A DNA stretch of 64,000 nucleotides, taken from Anarhynchus alexandrinus (taxonomy: Eukaryota; Chordata; Aves; Charadriiformes; Charadriidae). This document shows, piece after piece, positions 23,191 through 36,874 of this stretch. Location: NCBI GenBank assembly GCA_008711295.1, contig VUYV01000046.1:4107569-4171568 (forward strand), written 5' to 3'. Under the pieces are notes generated by a model, which did no database searches, was not told where the DNA came from, and worked only from the letters and a program-made list of their open reading frames with translations. A program made the translations under genes and the position numbers. How positions within the stretch are numbered: the first letter of the stretch is position 1; every line of letters starts with the position of its first letter.

Positions 23191-25208
23191 TTTTTTCTAG
23201 CAGGCATTTTCAGGCTTTTTAAAATAACACACCTGCATTGGGGGGGCACTTAGTCCTATTGTCATCTAAAAGAATCAGGAGGTCCTTGGCACAGCATTCA
23301 TCCACTTGCAGAAGAGTATGGAAGGGTGTTGCTTGTGCAGAAGTGTATGTGCTCTGCAACTGTAGTGCTATGGGACCATACCCAAAGATGAACCATTGTC
23401 GTTAGTCCTTGCAGTGCTGTCCTGTGGCTGAAGTTAGAGGGATTTGTGGTGTCCTAAAGTCACGTACCCTGAGAACAGACGAAAATTCTGCTCAGTCTGT
23501 GTTCACACTGCCTTCCTAATGAGGGGCACAACACAAGTGATCTGCAGAGAATCTGCAGAGAATAATATTGTGTGTTCCTTACAGCAGTTGTTTATGTGAG
23601 ACAAAAGTCAGTGTGGCCACCCACATTTGAGATAAATAAAGACAAATTCAGTTGAGTTGTAGTTCATTGAAAAGATCTGGAGTTAATTTTGTTGTTACCA
23701 GAGAAATTGTGCAAGACCAGAAGATCGAGATCAGTATCAAAAAAACATGTATAATTGATTGTAAATTTCAGGAAGATGGTGGATTCAACTGATAAGTGAC
23801 ATAGTTTGTGGTAGGCAATATTTTTCCTCTTAAGATGAGACAAACCTTATAAGATATTGGCAGAAGTAACTTTAATGTATGTATATTTTTCTTGAATTTT
23901 GGTACTGCACAGTTTTTGCTAAAAATATTTACAATGTACAGTATTACTAAAGCACTTTAGAAATTAAGTATGGTAAGATATACAAAATCAGCAATTAAAA
24001 GGAAATAATTTTCAACTTGAGGTGGCTGATGAGTGCAAACATCAAGCCTTTTGCCCAGGATTTCTTCCTCACAGGTGTCTGCTAACTTTGTTACCGACAC
24101 TTTACGTTTCTCCTCACAGTATTCTCCAAGCTCCACTAGTTCCTCCTGTTTCATCATACCTCTCTGCTTATCCCTTTTCCCATTCTGTTCATTGACTCAA
24201 TGTCTCTCTGCACTCAATGTGGTTGATAGGTGAGGAAAGGAAAGTACAAAGTCTTTAATTCCTGAAGAGTTTAACTCACTCCTTTTATTTGAATGAACCA
24301 AAATTCTGATTGTTCTGAGAGCTAGAACTAACTTTTGAGTGCAGCATTTTTTGTAGCGTTGTGGATGTTGAATTCGTGAGAGCTCCACAGAAGTGGGAGC
24401 TCTGTAGTCTGAATGCAGTATTTGGGTAATTCCTAAACCTGCCATCCGAATGTCAAGGAGATAAGGCAGAATTTTAAGACAAAGCATTTTGAGATCTACC
24501 TTTGCAACACTTAACAGCTATTTTGATTAGAAACCAGGTAAGAGTTTTGGGTTCTTTGAAGAATAACAGATCCAACTTTGGAAACTTAATTCAGTCGTTT
24601 TAGTCCTCTTTGTGTGCAATTTGAAAACAACTTTAACAGTAGAGTCACTGCCAACATGCACGCTGAGCTGTACATGTGGCCTATTTAAGGGTTGAATACA
24701 GTATTAGTCCTTGGTGTTTGTCTGTGCTGTCTCTTAATATTGCTGAAACCTGTTCTTCCCTTAAAAATGTATCTTTTGAGGCCTTTCTACTAAAAGCCTA
24801 GGAAAAAGTGACTGTTGAAGTAGCAGCTGCCAAGGAGAAACTATGTTTTGATTATTTGAATGTTAAATTTCAAAAATGCATAATTTAAAAAATTCAGTGA
24901 TTCTTCCTTCTCCAAGCATTAAATCTGATCAATGTCTGATTCATCTTAAATCGTATTGTCTTCCTTGTTAGACCATCTGAAATTGCTGGCAGCTTTTTGT
25001 AAGTAAATGTTTATATCCCAAATTAATTTTCTCCCTCACTTTAATCCATATTTCTAGGATTTGAATTTACAAGCTGCTAAGTGTTGATCAGTTCTTTTTC
25101 CCTTGTGTTGTATATATCAGTGATTCTCAGTGGTCTGATGTCAAACTGTTATAAGCTCCACTCCTATATCAAATCAAATATTGAATTCTCAGAGCACAGA
25201 ATCTCTTT

Positions 25209-25248
25209 TCTGTTTGTTTGTTTGTTTGTTTGTTTTTCTCCCCCCCCC
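25209..25248. repeat. (TTTG)n microsatellite followed by a C run
   Basis: Several uninterrupted TTTG units are followed by a short T run, TCTC and then eight or so Cs. Simple repeat in an intron. Confidence 0.85.
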
Positions 25249-28046
25249 AACAGTGTCTTGTTAATATAAAACACCTTTTTTCCCCTAACTTAAAGTTTGA
25301 CAGAAGCAATAACAGTGAAGAATTTAAGTACACCTCAAGCTGAGTGATCTTCTGCTACCTCTGTTTACGCTGGATTTTAGTAATGCCTTACTTTGATGCT
25401 CAAAGCACTGTTCCTCTGTTAACATGTTTCTTGCGTGTACTGGAATGCCTACTCATTTCTTTCTCTGGTAGCCTCGGTGACTTTTCACTTTGTGTGTGCA
25501 GAAGTGTGCAGATCTGTGATTTCCCAGGGGAGGATCAGGTGGCAGTGCGCCTAATGGCAGCTGACTGACTACTTAGTTACCTTTAGTGGGCTTTAAGGAC
25601 CAAGGAGATGATGGAGATGATGATGTTTATTTCTCTTTTAATTTTTTCTCTTTTATTTTTCTATGTAAATTAATGTTTTATCAAAGTCTGTTTGATCTGT
25701 TATACAGCTTTAGTTAGTTTCCAGTTCTTGTCTTCCCACGAGAAGATTGCCTCAGAATTAAAGCCGCATCCATTTTTAATTTGAGGGAAGGAAGACTTTA
25801 AATGTTATTAACGTGACTGTAATCCTCTCCTATTCAGAAATGTCAGCTTTTCTTCTTTCTTCAATACTGAGCTGCTTTCTGTGGGATATCACTCATTTGT
25901 ACGTACGACTTTGTCAGGTTTTAATTATGCTGAGTTCCTAATTGTTAACCTTGAAGTGATCTTAAGACATGTTCATATTTCACTTTCCTACTGGAAAATT
26001 TATTCTACACTTTCTTCTGTGACCTTCAGCTTCTCTTGTGGATTGTGAGACAAAAAATTCATTCAGGGTGTCAGCAATATATCAGGATCATCTGTCACTG
26101 AATTTCCACTCTTGTTCTTTAATGGCCTCACTGAGTCCTTGCTTAGCAGCTTGGTTCCATTTTTTTCCTTAACAACATTTATTGTAGTTGTTGTGATTTT
26201 TATGCTGTTATGTTGGTTTTTTTCTTTTTCTCTAAAGACATACATTACCAATTTTTTTCATCAGTTCTTACCTTCGTATCTCATTTTTAGCTAGCCCTTG
26301 CAAGTTGCCTTCATATTTCTATATTTGCACCAAGAAATTTCTTCTAAATCCTAAATTATTAGAATGTTTTTAAAGTATTTTTTTTCTGTAAATGTTACAC
26401 TATATTGTTGCTATCTTTTTCTTCCATTTCCTCCCTGGAACTTTCTCCCACAGCTGTTCTCTTCCTTACTTTTCACCCATAAAAGTGCCATTTATGCTTG
26501 ATCCTTAAAATTATATGTGAATGTCTATCAGTAACGCTGCAATCTTCATGCTTTAGCACTTCCCCTAACCTGCATGCTCAGACCCCTTCGGTGTGCAGTA
26601 CTTGTAGTGTTTCAGGTTAATGCAAGACTTTTGCCTGCAGAAACAAACTCTGTCTTTATCCATAAGTCCTTTTCAGCGTATTGCAAGATGTCCAGCGTAT
26701 TAGCTAGATTTAACTGGCATATTTTTAAAACTATTTTCTACTAAGTCACAAGACAGAAAGGATACCATGTTCGAGGTGTTCTTCTACTAAATTATTGTTC
26801 TGAGTTGCATGTAGTCTTACTGCAAGTATCTTAAATCGTGAGTGCACATTATAATGGAGGTGAAATCAAGATGAGATTGTCTGATCAAAGCCCCCAGCTC
26901 CTGAATTGGGTGTTGAGAAGAACAAAATCAGAGTTCCGACTTTGGAAACTTCATGGTTTTTGTTCATAGGAATGATTTTGTAAAAGAAAACACTTCAACA
27001 ACATAGCAATAACCAATCCCAATGTGAATCGGGATTCAGCTCTTGATTTTAAACATAAAATTGCAAAGTTAGCCCTATTTAGCTTGGGCTATGATTGAGA
27101 TATAGGAATCGTTGTTGGCTCTGATAGTGTCATGTATGTGAGTCTTTTCAAAGGTTGTGTCTAGAGCCCAAAATTACTTTAGCTCATTCTTGCCTGAGAG
27201 TCAGTGTACTAACCTATTATCAAAGTTAAATTTTTCCTGGTATCTAATTTGGGAGAAATCTTGTTGCCTGACAGCTACGAAAATATACAGCTACTAAGGA
27301 ATGTAATACACACCAAATGCCTGAGAAGAAAAAGTTGATAATATGAAGTTTTACCAGTATGATCTGAGATTGGCAAAAACCCACAATGAAGCTTTGATCA
27401 CAGCATTGCAAGGAAGCGTATCCTTGTCAGTTTGAGTCTTTTTCAGTTACTAGTGATCCAGTCTGGATCTCTTCCTGACAGAGCTAATGAAGAGATTTCT
27501 TTATGGCATGATATTTGAGTTGTTCTGCACTGCTTAAACACCAAAAAAAAGTAACAAGGTGGGGAAAAGGTGAGAGCAAAGAGTGCTAAGTTCAAAGAAT
27601 AACTAGGAAAGAGGCTAATAAATGCTTAGAAAAGGCAGGAAATAGTGTTTATAGTGGGTGGTAAACACAGACAAGAAATTGGGGAGAAAGCGGTTTTGTG
27701 GGAACAGAGCACATAGCAAGATGGAGGGACTGGAAATGTAAAACAAGTCAGTTTACTTTCTGTGCATTTATTTGACTCTCTGTGTCCTATTACAGATATA
27801 CTTTTGCCCTCATGCCTTAGGGTGGAGATTGATTTATTTGGTTTTTTGTTTATTTTGCTAGCAGAGGCTGTTCAGTCCATTATTTATATAGGTGGACTAT
27901 TTTCCTAGCTCACGTGCTGAATATAAAGGCAGGATTGGAGGATGAGCAGTCATGCCAGTATCACAGCCACCCTGGATTTACAGTGTCTGCAGGTCTGTGT
28001 TCAAAGACTTGTTTTTCACGCAGTCTGTCTGTAGGCAGACTAGAAT

Positions 28047-28064
28047 AGAGAGAGAGAGAGAGAG
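28047..28064. repeat. (GA)n microsatellite
   Basis: About nine uninterrupted GA units in the last intron. Confidence 0.85.
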
Positions 28065-29429
28065 TGTTTAACTACAAACTACCTTGATGTATAGTTGTTT
28101 CCTTCAGTTAGCATGCGCATCAAATAAAGATATTAACTGATCCTGAAGAAGTTTGTTCCAAGTTAAACGTTTGTTTGATTTAAATACTGATTTTCTTGTG
28201 AAGAAACATTTCCCTCAGAACTGAGCACTCCCGTTGTCTTATTTTCTGCAGAGGAGACTCTTTTCAGTGTGTAGTGTCTGTAAGTTGTTCTCCAGCAGGA
28301 CAAGATTCAAAGTGCATTTTCTTGGTTTCACAATATGAACATCCTTCAATGCTTATTTCCTGAATCCCTCACTGCATTGACGAGAACATCAGAAGAGTTG
28401 CCCCTTCTTGGTCTGTGTCCGTCAGCTCTAGTTTTTGTTATAGTTGTTGCTCTTCCATTTCCAGTGCTTGTTAGCAGCACTGGTAATGGTAGCAAGATAC
28501 TTTCTTGTTTAATTAATTTGTTTTTCATAAATGCACTGTATTACTTGTACCAAATCTCTGGAAAAAGGGTAGAAACTACATACTATTCTTTGTCCAAATT
28601 TAAATTTTTCTTTTTGCCTCAAATTACCAAACCAGAGCCGCAGATTTTTTGATTCCTAATCAGAAGCAAAGTTTTAAATCCATATATGATCGTAACCAGT
28701 TACATTTGGTTGCATGTTATCTGTTTTTTGGACTTTTTTCATTTAGACAAATGTGCTGCTAATTTGCCATGTTTAGGCCTGTGATATGTTTTCTGTGTCA
28801 TACTGGACGAGAGTTTATTGTCCTGATGTGAGAAACTCCTCAGTAGGTGATTGTGTAAAGCTTTAAATCTTGTCCTCAGTATTATTTTTCCTGTATGAAC
28901 AAGCCACTGGGATCCCTCCTCATTCAGAGCAAATCCTGCCTACCTCATATACAGAAAACTGCTAGAGAGCAGAGGAGAAGTCTTTGTTCTCTCTAACAAA
29001 ATGAAACCCCCCAAAAAAACAGCTAACTTATGCCCACGGTCTTTTTCACCATGTCAACTCCCCATTCTTTTCCTTAATTTCTAATTCTTCTGAGCAATAT
29101 ATTGGGGTGAGCATTGCAAACAGACGTTTTTATGCCACCTTGCTTATATCATGTAAAAGCTTTAGTCAAAAATCCAGGCGTCGCATGTTAAGTAATACAC
29201 AGACATTTCACTTGCATGATCTTTGTTTCAGGGTTGACATTTTGCAAAATTACTTTGCCACTCTAGACAATCTTCTCCTGACCCAAGATTGCGTCTGTCC
29301 TCTATTTTCCTGTTGCTTTAGAGCCATCACTTCAAGCTCACTCTGAAGATGGCTAAGAAGATTGTATTAATCATTATTATTAATCACTAAGATGATTATA
29401 TCAGTCTTTCTGCACAACTGTTCATCTTT

Positions 29430-29824
29430 AGGCTGGGGGACTTGGGTCTTTTTAGTCTAGAGAAAAGAAGACTGAGGGGGGGATCTTATCAATACTTATA
29501 AATACTTAAAGGGAGGGTGCCAGGTAGATGGGAACTGTCTTTTTTCAGTGGTGCCCAGTGACAGAACAAGAGGTAACGGCCACAAAGTTGAACATAGGAA
29601 GTTCCATCTAAACATGAGGAGGAACTTCTTTCCTTTGAGGGTGGCAGAGCATCGGCACAGGCTGCCCAGAAAGGTGGTAGAATTTCCCACACTGGAGACA
29701 TTCCAAACCCGCCTGGACACTGTCCTGTGCAACCTGCTGTGGGTGACCCTGCTCTGTCAGGGGGCTTGGACTAGATGATCTCCAGAGGTCCCTTCCAACC
29801 CTGACCATTCTGTGATTCTGTGAT
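29430..29824 (+). repeat. CR1 LINE 3' end
   Basis: Plus-strand CR1. The first part matches 'gggacttgggtctttttagt' and 'agaaaagaagactgaggggg'. The ORF2 C-terminus then reads [20 protein letters not shown] and [20 protein letters not shown], followed by the tail 'gatgatctccagaggtccct' with a repeated 'ctgtgatt' end. Similarity of the tail words places it in the same subfamily as the copy at 47540-47987. Confidence 0.92.
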
Positions 29825-32800
29825 TTAGTCCACTTTCTTTTTCAACCCAATGGGATGTAAGTCTTTCCTATTATTCAAGCCAGAAAGCTGGTGTCCTCTT
29901 CAGGTGGGATTCTTGGGCCTTGCATGCAAGTGATTAGCTAAACGGCGCTGACTTGTTCTGCATAGTGACTTTTACATGGTCACGTATTTCGACCACTTAG
30001 CTAAAATGGTTGTCCAAGCCATCATTATTTTATGCTACAGTTAACTCTGATAGTCTTCTTCCTGACATTCACAGAATATTTTTTGCCTCTTCTCTGTTCT
30101 TTCAGAAAAATTTGAAGATTACTTTTTTTCTGCCCCTCTTGACATCACCCTTTCTTATTCTGTTCACTTGATGTTCCTTTTTTGCCGCATCAAACAAAAC
30201 CTTGGTTAAATTTCCAAGGTTTTTTACTCCTTTCTGACTTAGTGTTCCATTTCTCATTAGCTGTAAAGATTTTGACTCCTACCTTTGCTCAGTCCATGAG
30301 GAATGAATTGCTCATTACTTTTTTCAAACAAGTTTCTTAATGCCTTCTTCCATATTGTGCTTAGTTATGTGGATTTTTAATGAAGAGCAATTTGTACCTC
30401 ATTGTCTTCTTTCAATTACTCTTCAAATATATGATGACAGTAATTGTCTGTGGTCAGTCTATTGGTATATTGATACTAATGCCTGTCACACAAAACTACC
30501 GCTGTCTTATTTATGTTGTATTCCCCCACCTCCCTTTTTCTGTGTCCGCTTACTGTCTCTTATTTTGTATTGAAATTATAAAGCCTTTGGGGCATGAAAT
30601 ATGTTTTGCATGTAGCATACTGGATACAATCCAGGTCCTGGTGCAAAGCACTACACTAATATTAACTATAAAGAGCAGTAATTGGCTGCTGAATTGTTTC
30701 TCTTTTTCTCTCATTCAGAAATAAGAGACAGGACTGATGTTCTTACTATCTCTGTAGCTTGAAGTGTAGGGTTAATTCTATTCCTGAAAAGCATAGGAAC
30801 CTATTTTCAACCTAGACTTCTACATAATTTGCTCTTCAGAGTAAATATATCAACCGTTTCACTAACTAAGTAGGTCTTTATCAAGCTAAAGAAAACACTG
30901 GATTTCCATGCATTTCACCCTTTATTTTAGTTCCTTTCATCCTTTCATTCTATGATCTGTTCAGGCTCCCGTAAAATCCTACCATGGTTACAGTCACTTT
31001 CTTCAAAGTGACAGCAGTAGCAATGCACAGCAAAGATTACACATCAGCTTGAAGCCGATCACAAAACAGAATTTTATAGTGCAACACATCTTCAAAAATA
31101 AATATCTAATAATATTAGCATGGCTGTCATGTCAAAGGCAGATTTCAGCAGCACACCTTGTATTTCAGTCTGGCTCTGATTTATACCTACATGATGCTGG
31201 GTGCACTGTTAATCTAGAAAATTTGCCAATAGGTGGATTTATATATAGGTTGATTGTGAAGATTGTGATTCTTTTAGGACGTGGAGCAATTTGATGCTTA
31301 ACTTGATGGTACCCATGAAGGAAAGTTTTAACTGGGGCAGATGGCCCTGTTTTCTCAGGCTCTGTGGAGTTCTTGTCATCTGTGTAACATAGATAAAATC
31401 TCATATCAAGGTTACTGTCCTGTTAGAACTCTTGAAATGATGGCCGTCTTGCCATACTTCCTCAGAAGGAAATCTGGTGATATAGCATTTTGTCAGTTAA
31501 ATGAAGGTGCCAGTCAGGATATATTCAACCAGCCAATTGCTAAAACTTTTTAAAAAATCTGCATCACCAATATGAAGATTTGTTTGCCACTTTGTATTTT
31601 TTATTTTATGCAAAGCAACTCTTGCATATTCAAGTCTCTTATTATTCTGAGACTTTTGTGTGCCAGATTGTCTTTGTTTTGTAGCTCATTATAGAGGATC
31701 ATATGATCAAATTACAGTGTTTTCTTTGTGTATCTCTGTGTCATTTTCACACAGTATATCTATATGTAAACTAGAACCGAGAGACAGAGTTCAAATTATT
31801 CAAATGGCACTGAACAAAATGGTAGAGACAGTCCTGTAGACACCAACATAAGCTGGCACATCACATAGCCAGGTGCTCTCTGTGATCTAGAATGCTTATA
31901 TTCCCTTTTCCTTTTATTCCTTTCTGTAGATATTTTGTATGTTTTCTTACTGTGGTGTCTTATGGTATAAATAGGAGCATCTGTAACCTAGTGTAAGGTT
32001 TTGAAATCCTGGCAAGATCCCTGTGATTAACTTTTCTTCTTCATGGTAAACTGAAAGGCAGTATTCAATCTGAAATCAAGGGAGAGATTCTGTAGAGGAT
32101 TTTGGGTCAAGCCCAACAAGGCTGTTTTAAACACTATGGACCTGCAACTCCTGCTGACTTCAAAGGAAATTGAAGATACTCATTATTTCTCAGGATGAGC
32201 TTTAGAATAAGAAAGCGGCTTTAGCATCTTACTGCAAATATTTTTTTTTTACTCCTTTTCAGGGAAGGGAAGAAGTATATTTAATGGCTTGAATTAATTT
32301 CTCTCAAATTAAAAAAGAGATTCCTCTAAGAGATACTAATTTTTAATGTCACTTACATGTATTTGGATGGTCCTCAGATATTTAATTTAGTAACATTTAT
32401 AATTTAGAAATGTTGAGCTTTCTAGAAGACATGGGGGTGAAAGTGCCATTGGCTTTTGTGATAGACACATTTAGCTAGTAAAGAATATTTATGCAGGTAC
32501 TGAATTGATTTAATGTGCCAGCTGTGTGTGGCTTCAGCTTCTTGCTGTCATTCTTTAGCGAAGGATAAGCAGCCAGATGCTTTTCAGCTGGCTCTCAAAC
32601 AGAAAAGAGGTCTTGGATGCTACTCTTCAAAAGATTTCAGATGCCAATAAAAAGAATTGTGTAGTGACTTCATTCATCCTGATGGCAGCTGTCCCACTGT
32701 TTCATCAATTTGAGGGATGTGAATTAATGTTTTGAGATTATTCCCTGTGGAACAATCTAATAGGAACCAAGCAGAAGCATGTAAACATTGAACAGATTTG

Positions 32801-33514
32801 AAATGTAAATATCCAAAATAATGTGGTGATTTGTCAAACTAAAAGGATTACAGATAGCTGTCCAAAAAAGACACTGGAAACTAGAAATACCAGAAATAAG
32901 GGCATTAGTCTTCTTTGCCCTGCATGACAAGGCTAATAAAATCACATTGATAAAGTCAGGTAGGAAGGTTAAATTAACTTTCTTTATTGGCCATTTTCAT
33001 TTCAAAAGCATATAAAACTGAATAAGTATTAGATTGCTGCTATTGAATTGAATGAGATTCTGGTTTCATTTCATTTTCGTGCCAGCTGTGCTTTATTTAT
33101 TTTTCTTTCTTCCTTATTTATGTATACTCACAAAACTATATTTAAAATTATTTATGGGTTTTGATTTACGGTGACTAAAGTGAGACTGTGTGAGATCCTT
33201 CTCAGACCGTGCTGTGCATTCTTGCAGCTCTTAGCAAATGTAGTGTAATTTTTTTGGCCTGAGGCATGTTGTCAGGGGATTATGTATAGTACATAAGGAG
33301 AAGTTACTGTATATTACATAATTAAAAGGGCCAAATTTTAGACACCCCTATCTGTGTATTTGTTTGAGGATCTCTAGTATCAAGGGCTGTAATTGTGAGC
33401 TGATTCATAACAAGCTGTGAGGATTTTAATTAGCTAACATCTTTAACTGCAGCTTTCTATCTGAATTCACTAATGATTAGACTTTTGTCTGCCTATTATG
33501 ATCTTTGTTAGTAG

Positions 33515-34143
33515 ATCGCAGGTGACATTACAGTGGGGGTCTGCTACAGGCCACCTGACTAGGAAGACAGAGCATATGAGGCGCTCTATCAACAGAGAGG
33601 AGCAGTCTCACATTCGCAAGCCCTGGTCCTCATGGGGGACTTCAACCACCCTGATATCTGTTGGAGGGACAACACAGTGGGGCATAAGCAATCCAGGCAG
33701 TTCCTGGAATGTGTTAATGGTAACTTCCTTCTGCAAGTGGTAGAGGAACCAATGAGGAGATGTGCTGTGCTGGACCTTGTTCTCACCAACAAGGAGGGGC
33801 TGGTGGGGAATGTGAAGCACAAGGGCAGCCTTGGCTGCAGTGACCATGAGATAGTAGAGTTCAAGATCCTTAGGGCAGTGAGGAAGGCACACAGTAAGCT
33901 CACTACCTTGGACTTTGGGAGAGCAGACTTTGGCCTCTTCAGGCATCTGCTTGGTGGAGTACTGTGGAATAAAGCCCTGGAGGTAAGAGGACCCCAAGAA
34001 GGCTGGTTAATATTCAAGGTTCCAAGCTCAGGAGCGATGCATCCCAACAAAGAAGAAGTCAGGCAAAAACACTAGGAGGCCTGCATGGATGAAAAAGGAG
34101 CTCCTGGACAATCGCAAACACAAAAAGTAAGCCTACAGAGCTA
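33515..34143 (+). repeat. CR1 ORF2 endonuclease-domain fragment
   Basis: Unlike the other copies, this piece comes from the 5' half of CR1 ORF2. The open frame at 33632-34075 (147 codons) begins MGDFNHPDICWRDNT, the GDFN motif of the AP-like endonuclease. It later has LDLVLTNKEGLVGNV and CSDHEIVEFKIL, the SDH motif carrying the catalytic histidine. After the stop at 34075 homology continues in another frame (RPAWMKKELLDNR-like), so the element is frameshifted. It has no reverse transcriptase and no 3' tail. It is a dead fragment inside the last intron, in the same orientation as the host gene. Confidence 0.9.
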
Positions 34144-34261
34144 TTCTGTGATCTCGTGTATGTCCTTCCATTTTACACAGGAGCTGACACTGGAGCATGT
34201 ATCCTCAGGAAAGAGGAGAGGACAGTTATGAAAAGGGACTCCTGTGTATGAATTCACAAAA

Positions 34262-34440
34262 CTCATAGAATTATAGAATGGTTAGAGTTGGAAAGAACCT
34301 TAAAGATCTAGTTCCAACCCCCCTGGCACGGGCAGGGACACCTTCCACTAGACCAGATTGCTCAAAGCCCCATCCAGCCTGGCCTTGAACACCTCTAGGG
34401 ATTGGGCATCCACAGCTTCTTTGGGCAACTTGTTCCTATT
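34262..34440 (-). repeat. CR1 LINE 3' tail fragment
   Basis: Starts 'catagaattatagaatggtt' and continues 'ttggaaagaaccttaaagat', 'gcagggacaccttccactag' and 'cagcctggccttgaacacct': the reverse complement of a CR1 tail and the last ORF2 codons. It lies on the strand opposite to the endonuclease fragment about 120 bases upstream, so these are separate insertions. Confidence 0.9.
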
Positions 34441-36101
34441 GCTTTCAGTAGGACTTAGTGTTTCTTTAATAATTTAAAAAAAAGGTGGTGCGTGGGGAGG
34501 AACAAGAGAAGAAAGTTAACAGTGCTGTATTTCTTTTCATGATTTAGTTCCTTACTTTTCAAAGACATCCTCAAGCTTCCATTAGTAAAGGGTACTTTGG
34601 TGATACCTATATTTTGTGACAACATTAACTAGTTTTTATGAGGGTGGTGCAAATTCTGTTGTGTCAAGATGAGCATCCAGCATCACTCACTTCTGTAGGA
34701 TGTTGAGCTTGAACTTCAGCAGGAGCTGTTTAAAGTAAGTTTCAATTAAAATGTTCAGATGTGCTCAGTAAAAGAAACAGAATGTGGAAAGGACTTCAGC
34801 TCATCCCTGTAGTTTTATCACTATAATCTGAACCCTGTGCAACAAAGCCAGAGTCAGCATCAGTACGTACGATTGTGCTCTTATGTTAAGGTCAATGACA
34901 ATGGCAAGATTCTCTTTAGATGTTAAATCTTTCATCAGATAAAATCCACATATATTTCATCAATATATCACAGGCATAATGACTCTGGGACCTCTGAATA
35001 ATTTAACACCTGAACATGCTTGTTATTGTTCAAGAAAAAGCTTTATATAGCCTGATGAATTGAGTGAAAGTTCAAAGTGATACGAAGTCCTAAGGGGTTT
35101 GTGCGTCTCTGAAATTTTCTTCATCTGACAGATATTTTAAACATGGAATTAAAAAGTAAAAGAAAAGGCAGTGTACAAGAATGGGAATGGTTGCTTTGGG
35201 AAAAAATGTAATTAGAAAAGAGCATCAGGAAAACAAACATATAGAACTTCTTTTTCTCCTTGCTGGTCTCTAAGGAGTCAAACACATGCTTGGAAGCTTT
35301 GCTGTAATTCTTCCCTTCTGTTCCCACTCCCCTCTTAAGCAACAATACTGATCTTAATTATATTTTCTTGAACTTGACTGTTCTAATACTACTGTTTACA
35401 GAACAATGTCATATAAATGAGAATTGGAGAAGAACTTTTGAATCAGCTTCTAATTAAAAAAAAAATCCCCTTTCTAATTTGCGTAATTTAGATCCCACAC
35501 TTTGCGAAATCCGCCATGTTTGACCTGTTCTTTTCAAAATCGCTTACGAGTTCAGTGCTGCCAAGAGCACACCGTATGCTGCTCTGAGATACAAGGGTAC
35601 ACTAAGATCGAGTAAATTGATATCTATCAATCCTTTGTTGTCTTTTTATTACATGTGGTATGGTTATTGGAAGTACCATGGAGCTTTGCTTTCCATCATG
35701 AGGTGTAGGTGAGCCAGCAATTCTGTCTTCATTCCCTGTTTGTGTAAGTGGACAATTTATAGTCTCACTTGAGGATATGAAAAACGTATTTGTTGTAGAG
35801 AATGTGACCTCCTACAGATTCAATCAGCTACTTTCTTACAGTGAGAAATAAACATGATTTCTCTCTGGAAGCTTACTTCATAAAACATTTGCGAAGCCTA
35901 AATGAAAGAGAAATAGGCCTTAAGAAAAACAACCCATTTTCTGAAAAGAGAAGGAAGAGAGGATTTGAATAACTGCATGTTGCATTTGCAGGTGGGTTGG
36001 CATTTATGATCTAGGAAATAAAACAGCTCTCTTCATTGAACACAGGGAGTGGTATTGTACTGAAAACATCTAACAAATGCCTTTGCATATATCTTGCATA
36101 C

Positions 36102-36874
36102 TGTCCTGGTCTGAGGTAAAACAGAACCGATTTTCTTTTCAGTAATTTTACTTTTCAGCTAAGCCTCTTCTAACTAACTGAACTCCCTAAAATTAACGGC
36201 ATATTTTTCAGACAGTATCTGCTTCTAGCAGAGATAAGGTCTGATGTTTATAGTTAATGCCAAGGAATGGTATGCAGAGAGGCTCTTGCTTATACTAATT
36301 GCTATAACGCCCAAGGCCAGCTAAATTTGTTATGTGCCCCGTTGGAGGGTCAGCAGTGGAAAAGCGTAGAGGGATCACACCTGTGAGGAGGAGCGGACAG
36401 GACAGGTGACCCAAGACTGACCAACGGGGTATTCCATCCCATCTGCCTCATGCTCAGTATAAAAGCTGAGGGACCAAAGGGTCAGCCCTCTTTCTTCAAT
36501 GGCTGACATCCGAGCAGGACTATGTCTGTTTGTCTGCCTTTGATCCCGATCCGTACGTTCCTCAGTCTAGTTCCCAAGTTCAGCTCCTGCCCGTTGCTGA
36601 GTCCAGTCTGTGACTTTACCAGTGTCTGCTGGTGACATGATCATCATCCTGGGAGCTCGATACAATTTTGTATATATTGTATATATTTCATCATTTTCTT
36701 ATTAATATTATCTTTTCTTATTAGTATTTACTATTAATATTTTCATTAAAGTAGTTTAGTTTCTTTTTCAACTCAAAAGTCTCTCTTTCACCTCTCATCC
36801 TTCTCTCCCTGAAGAGAGAGGTTGGGGAGACCATCTGTCATTCGTTAGTGGCCAGCTCAGCCCAAACCATGACA
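36102..36874 (+). mobile_element. Solo LTR of an endogenous retrovirus
   Basis: This 773-base element starts TGTCCTGGT and ends ACCATGACA, so the ends are TG...CA with short inverted repeats. It is flanked by a perfect 5-base target-site duplication, CATAC (36097-36101 and 36875-36879). Inside are a TATA-like 'cagtataaaagctgaggg' near 36456 and an ATTAAA polyadenylation-like word near 36745, in the order expected for U3, R and U5 on the plus strand. No internal gag, pol or env sequence is present, as after LTR-LTR recombination. A 5-bp duplication is usual for ERVL-type elements, but I cannot fix the family. It is inserted in the last intron, in sense with the gene. Confidence 0.9.

Noticed and set aside
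30380..30724. 114-codon hydrophobic frame
   Set aside because: T-rich intronic sequence gives chance hydrophobic frames. The overlapping frame at 30340-30573 looks just as coding-like.
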